A stretch of 64,000 nucleotides of DNA from Hippasteria phrygiana (Eukaryota > Echinodermata > Asteroidea > Valvatida > Goniasteridae), in the NCBI GenBank assembly GCA_037893225.1, contig JAZGUH010000489.1, forward strand, positions 124,001-188,000, given 5' to 3'. The position numbers were made by a program, and so were the translations under genes. Within the stretch, counting starts at the first letter, position 1, and each line of letters opens with the position of its first letter. The notes beneath the pieces are model-generated. The model was not told where the DNA came from. It was given only the letters and a program-made list of their open reading frames with translations, and searched no databases. Positions 56,835 through 64,000 of this stretch are shown here, one piece after another.

Positions 56835-59800
56835 TGTTGATCTCCCCTGAAGTTGATGGAAAAATAGAGTAAGCGAGTTAAGAATATTAAAATTAGTGTT
56901 AGAGTTAAGGGTTTGAGTTCAAGTGTTAGGGTTAAGGTTCGAGTGCAAGTGTTACAGTGCAAGTGTTACAGTGCAAGTGTTACAGTGCAAGTGTTACAGT
57001 GCAAGTGCTACTGATCGGGTTAGAATGTGAGAGTAAGAGAGAAGGAGAGTCAGAGGTAGAGAGAGTGTTACACTTACTCATCTACTAAACAGCGTAGGTC
57101 TATTGTGCTGATCTAGGCCTGGAAGCTGTCTATCTCACTAGGCCATTCCAGTTCTGTCCATGATGATCTTGGATGGCCTCGAGGTCTTGACAGCCAGGAG
57201 CCGGATGTTGATCTCTCCTGAAGTTGATGGAAAAATAGAGTAAGCGAGTTAAGAATATTAAAATTAGTGTTAGAGTTAAGGGTTTGAGTTCAAGTGTTAC
57301 AGTGCAAGTGTTAGGGTTAAGGTTCGAGTGCAAGTGTTACAGTGCAAGTGTTACAGTGCAAGTGTTACAGTGCAAGTGCTACTGATCGGAATATTAGAAT
57401 TAGTGTTAGAGTGCAAGTGTCACAGTGCAAGTGTCACAGTGCAAGTGTCACAGTGCAAGTGTCACAGTGCAAGTGTCACAGTGCAAGTGTCACAGTGCAA
57501 GTGTCACAGTGCAAGTGTCACAGTGCAAGTGTCACAGTGCAAGTGCTAGTGATCGGGTTAGAATGTGAGAGTAAGAGAGAAGGAGAGTCAGAGGTAGAGA
57601 GAGGGTTAGACTTACTCATCTACTAAACAGCGTAGGTCTATTGTGCTGATCTAGGCCTGCAAGCTGTCTATCTCACTAGGCCATTCCAGTTCTATCCATG
57701 ATGATCTTGGGTGGCCTTGAGGTCTTGACAGCCAGGAGCCGGATGTTGATCTCTCCTGAAGTTGATGGAAAAATAGAGTAAGCGAGTTAAGAATATTAAA
57801 ATTAGTGTTAGAGTTAAGGGTTTGAGTTCAAGTGTTAGGGTTAAGGTTCGAGTGCAAGTGTTACAGTGCAAGTGTTACAGTGCAAGTGTTACAGTGCAAG
57901 TGTTACAGTGCAAGTGCTACTGATCGGGTTAGAATGTGAGAGTAAGAGAGAAGGAGAGTCAGAGGTAGAGAGAGTGTTACACTTACTCATCTACTAAACA
58001 GCGTAGGTCTATTGTGCTGATCTAGGCCTGCAAGCTGTCTATCTCACTAGGCCATTCCAGTTCTGTCCATGATGATCTTGGGTGGCCTCGAGGACTTGAC
58101 AGCCAGGAGCCAGATGTTGATCTCTCCTGAAGTTGATGGAAAAATAATGTAAGCGAGTTAGGAATATTAAAATTAGTGTTAGAGTTAAGGGTTTGAGTTC
58201 AAGTGTTACAGTGCAAGTGTTAGGGTTAAGGTTCGAGTGCAAGTGTTACAGTGCAAGTGTTACAGTGCAAGTGTTACAGTGCAAGTGCTACTGATCGGAA
58301 TATTAGAATTAGTGTTAGAGTGCAAGTGTCACAGTGCAAGTGTCACAGTGCAAGTGTCACAGTGCAAGTGTCACAGTGCAAGTGTCACAGTGCAAGTGTC
58401 ACAGTGCAAGTGTCACAGTGCAAGTGTCACAGTGCAAGTGTCACAGTGCAAGTGCTAGTGATCGGGTTAGAATGTGAGAGTAAGAGAGAAGGAGAGTCAG
58501 AGGTAGAGAGAGGGTTAGACTTACTCATCTACTAAACAGCGTAGGTCTATTGTGCTGATCTAGGCCTGCAAGCTGTCTATCTCACTAGGCCATTCCAGTT
58601 CTATCCATGATGATCTTGGGTGGCCTCGAGGTCTTGACAGCCAGGAGCCGGATGTTGATCTCTCCTGAAGTTGATGGAAAAATAGAGTAAGCGAGTTAAG
58701 AATATTCAAATTAGTGTTAGAGTTAAGGGTTTGAGTTCAAGTGTTACAGTGCAAGTGTTAGGGTTAAGGTTCGAGTGCAAGTGTTACAGTGCAAGTGTTA
58801 CAGTGCAAGTGTTACAGTGCAAGTGCTACTGATCGGAATATTAGAATTAGTGTTAGAGTGCAAGTGTCACAGTGCAAGTGTCACAGTGCAAGTGTCACAG
58901 TGCAAGTGTCACAGTGCAAGTGTCACAGTGCAAGTGTCACAGTGCAAGTGTCACAGTGCAAGTGTCACAGTGCAAGTGCTAGTGATCGGGTTAGAATGTG
59001 AGAGTAAGAGAGAAGGAGAGTCAGAGGTAGAGAGAGTGTTACACTTACTCATCTACTAAACAGCGTAGGTCTATTGTGCTGATCTAGGCCTGCAAGCTGT
59101 CTATCTCACTAGGCCATTCCAGTTCTGTCCATGATGATCTTGGGTGGCCTCGAGGACTTGACAGCCAGGAGCCAGATGTTGATCTCTCCTGAAGTTGATG
59201 GAAAAATAATGTAAGCGAGTTAGGAATATTAAAATTAGTGTTAGAGTTAAGGGTTTGAGTTCAAGTGTTACAGTGCAAGTGTTAGGGTTAAGGTTCGAGT
59301 GCAAGTGTTACAGTGCAAGTGTTACAGTGCAAGTGTTACAGTGCAAGTGCTACTGATCGGAATATTAGAATTAGTGTTAGAGTGCAAGTGTCACAGTGCA
59401 AGTGTCACAGTGCAAGTGTCACAGTGCAAGTGTCACAGTGCAAGTGTCACAGTGCAAGTGTCACAGTGCAAGTGTCACAGTGCAAGTGCTAGTGATCGGG
59501 TTAGAATGTGAGAGTAAGAGAGAAGGAGAGTCAGAGGTAGAGAGAGGGTTAGACTTACTCATCTACTAAACAGCGTAGGTCTATTGTGCTGATCTAGGCC
59601 TGCAAGCTGTCTATCTCACTAGGCCATTCCAGTTCTATCCATGATGATCTTGGGTGGCCTCGAGGTCTTGACAGCCAGGAGCCGGATGTTGATCTCTCCT
59701 GAAGTTGATGGAAAAATAGAGTAAGCGAGTTAAGAATATTAAAATTAGTGTTAGAGTTAAGGGTTTGAGTTCAAGTGTTACAGTGCAAGTGTTAGGGTTA

Positions 59801-60734
59801 AGGTTCGAGTGCAAGTGTTACAGTGCAAGTGTTACAGTGCAAGTGTTACAGTGCAAGTGCTACTGATCGGAATATTAGAATTAGTGTTAGAGTGCAAGTG
59901 TCACAGTGCAAGTGTCACAGTGCAAGTGTCACAGTGCAAGTGTCACAGTGCAAGTGTCACAGTGCAAGTGTCACAGTGCAAGTGTCACAGTGCAAGTGTC
60001 ACAGTGCAAGTGCTAGTGATCGGGTTAGAATGTGAGAGTAAGAGAGAAGGAGAGTCAGAGGTAGAGAGAGGGTTAGACTTACTCATCTACTAAACAGCGT
60101 AGGTCTATTGTGCTGATCTAGGCCTGCAAGCTGTCTATCTCACTAGGCCATTCCAGTTCTATCCATGATGATCTTGGGTGGCCTCGAGGTCTTGACAGCC
60201 AGGAGCCGGATGTTGATCTCTCCTGAAGTTGATGGAAAAATAGAGTAAGCGAGTTAAGAATATTAAAATTAGTGTTAGAGTTAAGGGTTTGAGTTCAAGT
60301 GTTACAGTGCAAGTGTTAGGGTTAAGGTTCGAGTGCAAGTGTTACAGTGCAAGTGTTACAGTGCAAGTGTTACAGTGCAAGTGCTACTGATCGGAATGTT
60401 AGAATTAGTGTTAGAGTGCAAGTGTCACAGTGCAAGTGTCACAGTGCAAGTGTCACAGTGCAAGTGTCACAGTGCAAGTGTCACAGTGCAAGTGTCACAG
60501 TGCAAGTGTCACAGTGCAAGTGTCACAGTGCAAGTGCTAGTGATCGGGTTAGAATGTGAGAGTAAGAGAGAAGGAGAGTCAGAGGTAGAGAGAGGGTTAG
60601 ACTTACTCATCTACTAAACAGCGTAGGTCTATTGTGCTGATCTAGGCCTGCAAGCTGTCTATCTCACTAGGCCATTCCAGTTCTATCCATGATGATCTTG
60701 GGTGGCCTCGAGGTCTTGACAGCCAGGAGCCGGA
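56835..60734 (+). repeat. Pentamer plus three L monomers; copy 1 of the 4480-bp-offset duplication
   Basis: Monomer starts are 56835, 57206, 57744, 58115, 58653, 59177, 59687 and 60211; lengths 371, 538, 371, 538, 524, 510, 524 and 524 bp. The L at 58653 has a private aatattcaaa (C at 58707) and an S2-type tail. The L at 60211 has gaatgttag (G at 60398). With the preceding 580-bp L, the stretch 56255-59176 repeats at 60735-63656. Confidence 0.9.
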
Positions 60735-63700
60735 TGTTGATCTCTCCTGAAGTTGATGGAAAAATAGAGTAAGCGAGTTAAGAATATTAAAATTAGTGTT
60801 AGAGTTAAGGGTTTGAGTTCAAGTGTTACAGTGCAAGTGTTAGGGTTAAGGTTCGAGTGCAAGTGTTACAGTGCAAGTGTTACAGTGCAAGTGTTACAGT
60901 GCAAGTGCTACTGATCGGAATATTAGAATTAGTGTTAGAGTGCAAGTGTCACAGTGCAAGTGTCACAGTGCAAGTGTCACAGTGCAAGTGTCACAGTGCA
61001 AGTGTCACAGTGCAAGTGTCACAGTGCAAGTGTCACAGTGCAAGTGTCACAGTGCAAGTGTCACAGTGCAAGTGTCACAGTGCAAGTGTCACAGTGCAAG
61101 TGTCACAGTGCAAGTGCTAGTGATCGGGTTAGAATGTGAGAGTAAGAGAGAAGGAGAGTCAGAGGTAGAGAGAGGGTTAGACTTACTCATCTACTAAACA
61201 GCGTAGGTCTATTGTGCTGATCTAGGCCTGCAAGCTGTCTATCTCACTAGGCCATTCCAGTTCTATCCATGATGATCTTGGGTGGCCTCGAGGTCTTGAC
61301 AGCCAGGAGCCGGATGTTGATCTCCCCTGAAGTTGATGGAAAAATAGAGTAAGCGAGTTAAGAATATTAAAATTAGTGTTAGAGTTAAGGGTTTGAGTTC
61401 AAGTGTTAGGGTTAAGGTTCGAGTGCAAGTGTTACAGTGCAAGTGTTACAGTGCAAGTGTTACAGTGCAAGTGTTACAGTGCAAGTGCTACTGATCGGGT
61501 TAGAATGTGAGAGTAAGAGAGAAGGAGAGTCAGAGGTAGAGAGAGTGTTACACTTACTCATCTACTAAACAGCGTAGGTCTATTGTGCTGATCTAGGCCT
61601 GGAAGCTGTCTATCTCACTAGGCCATTCCAGTTCTGTCCATGATGATCTTGGATGGCCTCGAGGTCTTGACAGCCAGGAGCCGGATGTTGATCTCTCCTG
61701 AAGTTGATGGAAAAATAGAGTAAGCGAGTTAAGAATATTAAAATTAGTGTTAGAGTTAAGGGTTTGAGTTCAAGTGTTACAGTGCAAGTGTTAGGGTTAA
61801 GGTTCGAGTGCAAGTGTTACAGTGCAAGTGTTACAGTGCAAGTGTTACAGTGCAAGTGCTACTGATCGGAATATTAGAATTAGTGTTAGAGTGCAAGTGT
61901 CACAGTGCAAGTGTCACAGTGCAAGTGTCACAGTGCAAGTGTCACAGTGCAAGTGTCACAGTGCAAGTGTCACAGTGCAAGTGTCACAGTGCAAGTGTCA
62001 CAGTGCAAGTGTCACAGTGCAAGTGCTAGTGATCGGGTTAGAATGTGAGAGTAAGAGAGAAGGAGAGTCAGAGGTAGAGAGAGGGTTAGACTTACTCATC
62101 TACTAAACAGCGTAGGTCTATTGTGCTGATCTAGGCCTGCAAGCTGTCTATCTCACTAGGCCATTCCAGTTCTATCCATGATGATCTTGGGTGGCCTTGA
62201 GGTCTTGACAGCCAGGAGCCGGATGTTGATCTCTCCTGAAGTTGATGGAAAAATAGAGTAAGCGAGTTAAGAATATTAAAATTAGTGTTAGAGTTAAGGG
62301 TTTGAGTTCAAGTGTTAGGGTTAAGGTTCGAGTGCAAGTGTTACAGTGCAAGTGTTACAGTGCAAGTGTTACAGTGCAAGTGTTACAGTGCAAGTGCTAC
62401 TGATCGGGTTAGAATGTGAGAGTAAGAGAGAAGGAGAGTCAGAGGTAGAGAGAGTGTTACACTTACTCATCTACTAAACAGCGTAGGTCTATTGTGCTGA
62501 TCTAGGCCTGCAAGCTGTCTATCTCACTAGGCCATTCCAGTTCTGTCCATGATGATCTTGGGTGGCCTCGAGGACTTGACAGCCAGGAGCCAGATGTTGA
62601 TCTCTCCTGAAGTTGATGGAAAAATAATGTAAGCGAGTTAGGAATATTAAAATTAGTGTTAGAGTTAAGGGTTTGAGTTCAAGTGTTACAGTGCAAGTGT
62701 TAGGGTTAAGGTTCGAGTGCAAGTGTTACAGTGCAAGTGTTACAGTGCAAGTGTTACAGTGCAAGTGCTACTGATCGGAATATTAGAATTAGTGTTAGAG
62801 TGCAAGTGTCACAGTGCAAGTGTCACAGTGCAAGTGTCACAGTGCAAGTGTCACAGTGCAAGTGTCACAGTGCAAGTGTCACAGTGCAAGTGTCACAGTG
62901 CAAGTGTCACAGTGCAAGTGTCACAGTGCAAGTGCTAGTGATCGGGTTAGAATGTGAGAGTAAGAGAGAAGGAGAGTCAGAGGTAGAGAGAGGGTTAGAC
63001 TTACTCATCTACTAAACAGCGTAGGTCTATTGTGCTGATCTAGGCCTGCAAGCTGTCTATCTCACTAGGCCATTCCAGTTCTATCCATGATGATCTTGGG
63101 TGGCCTCGAGGTCTTGACAGCCAGGAGCCGGATGTTGATCTCTCCTGAAGTTGATGGAAAAATAGAGTAAGCGAGTTAAGAATATTCAAATTAGTGTTAG
63201 AGTTAAGGGTTTGAGTTCAAGTGTTACAGTGCAAGTGTTAGGGTTAAGGTTCGAGTGCAAGTGTTACAGTGCAAGTGTTACAGTGCAAGTGTTACAGTGC
63301 AAGTGCTACTGATCGGAATATTAGAATTAGTGTTAGAGTGCAAGTGTCACAGTGCAAGTGTCACAGTGCAAGTGTCACAGTGCAAGTGTCACAGTGCAAG
63401 TGTCACAGTGCAAGTGTGACAGTGCAAGTGTCACAGTGCAAGTGTCACAGTGCAAGTGCTAGTGATCGGGTTAGAATGTGAGAGTAAGAGAGAAGGAGAG
63501 TCAGAGGTAGAGAGAGTGTTACACTTACTCATCTACTAAACAGCGTAGGTCTATTGTGCTGATCTAGGCCTGCAAGCTGTCTATCTCACTAGGCCATTCC
63601 AGTTCTGTCCATGATGATCTTGGGTGGCCTCGAGGACTTGACAGCCAGGAGCCAGATGTTGATCTCTCCTGAAGTTGATGGAAAAATAATGTAAGCGAGT

Positions 63701-64000
63701 TAGGAATATTAAAATTAGTGTTAGAGTTAAGGGTTTGAGTTCAAGTGTTACAGTGCAAGTGTTAGGGTTAAGGTTCGAGTGCAAGTGTTACAGTGCAAGT
63801 GTTACAGTGCAAGTGTTACAGTGCAAGTGCTACTGATCGGAATATTAGAATTAGTGTTAGAGTGCAAGTGTCACAGTGCAAGTGTCACAGTGCAAGTGTC
63901 ACAGTGCAAGTGTCACAGTGCAAGTGTCACAGTGCAAGTGTCACAGTGCAAGTGTCACAGTGCAAGTGTCACAGTGCAAGTGTCACAGTGCAAGTGTCAC
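60735..64000 (+). repeat. Copy 2 of the 4480-bp-offset duplication, running off the window
   Basis: Monomer starts are 60735, 61315, 61686, 62224, 62595, 63133 and 63657; lengths 580, 371, 538, 371, 538, 524 and a 344-bp partial copy. The shared C is at 63187, exactly 4480 bp from 58707. A private gtgtgaca unit (G at 63418) is new in this copy. The last monomer has an aataatg L2 head and is cut inside its tcaca run. Confidence 0.9.

Larger units (their letters stand above)
1..64000. repeat. Complex satellite DNA array (136 complete monomers plus one partial)
   Basis: The sequence from first to last base is one head-to-tail tandem array. The word tgttgatctc recurs at the start of every monomer, always on the plus strand, with spacings of mostly 371, 386, 524, 538, 552, 566 or 580 bp. 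Length differences are almost all multiples of 14 bp because the monomers contain a 14-bp minisatellite. Outside the minisatellite the monomers differ at only a handful of positions, so the array is young or strongly homogenised. There is no unique sequence at either end, so the array extends beyond the window in both directions. No gene interrupts it. Known biology: such arrays occur in eukaryotic heterochromatin (centromeric, pericentromeric, subtelomeric, sex or B chromosomes). Which applies here cannot be seen. Confidence 0.97.

Noticed and set aside
1..64000. Functional telomere or interstitial telomeric block
   Set aside because: There is only one TTAGGG per monomer and never two perfect units in tandem.
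1..64000. Undescribed gene-based system (defence, mobile or biosynthetic)
   Set aside because: I read both strands for long frames, conserved domains, RNA genes and element ends; every stretch is accounted for by the satellite.

Overview
The whole 64 kb window is one uninterrupted block of complex satellite DNA. I find no credible protein-coding gene, RNA gene, CRISPR array, transposon with recognisable ends, or prokaryotic operon. It suggests a eukaryotic chromosome, probably animal, because of megasatellite-like tandem arrays with higher-order structure, near-perfect homogenisation and TTAGGG-like motifs inside every usual monomer. The species cannot be told from the sequence. A subtelomeric, pericentromeric or other heterochromatic location is inference only.

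Basic unit. Cutting at the recurring word tgttgatctc gives 136 complete monomers plus a partial one at the end, all in the same orientation (hand-indexed). Each monomer has four parts: (a) an AT-rich head of about 80 bp; (b) a degenerate telomere-like motif, gttagggttaaggttcgag; (c) an array of 14-bp units; (d) a 3' core of about 200 bp with a GA-rich tract, StuI and XhoI words, and the end gccRga. There are two architectures. Short monomers (S, usually 371 bp) carry four gtgcaagtgttaca units. Long monomers (L, usually 482-608 bp) carry three ttaca units, a junction, and then n copies (5 to 14) of gtgcaagtgtcaca. A short-L class with n=1 is 386 or 426 bp long.

Higher order. Linked point differences split S into S1 (next to a ctcccc head, ggaagctg, cttggatgg) and S2 (gaggacttgac, gccaga end). 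L monomers split into L1 (after S1), L2 (after an S2-type end; usually aataatg and ttaggaat head) and L3. The commonest order is S1-L1-S2-L2-L3, about 2.3-2.4 kb. Above this lie segmental duplications marked by private variants: a 3.9 kb block present three times (4.2-19.2 kb), a 909-bp dimer present three times (38.4-41.1 kb), a roughly 3.7-4.1 kb block repeated at an offset near 9.1 kb, and a 2.9 kb block repeated at 4480 bp.

Layout. 0-20 kb: S2/short-L-rich array built from the 3.9 kb block. 20-25 kb: long L monomers with the largest 14-bp arrays. 25-35 kb: mixed pentamers. 35-50 kb: fused monomers and recent tandem duplications. 50-64 kb: pentamers and the 4480-bp duplication. Everything seen fits unequal crossing-over, gene conversion and slippage; there is no sign of a gene-based system.
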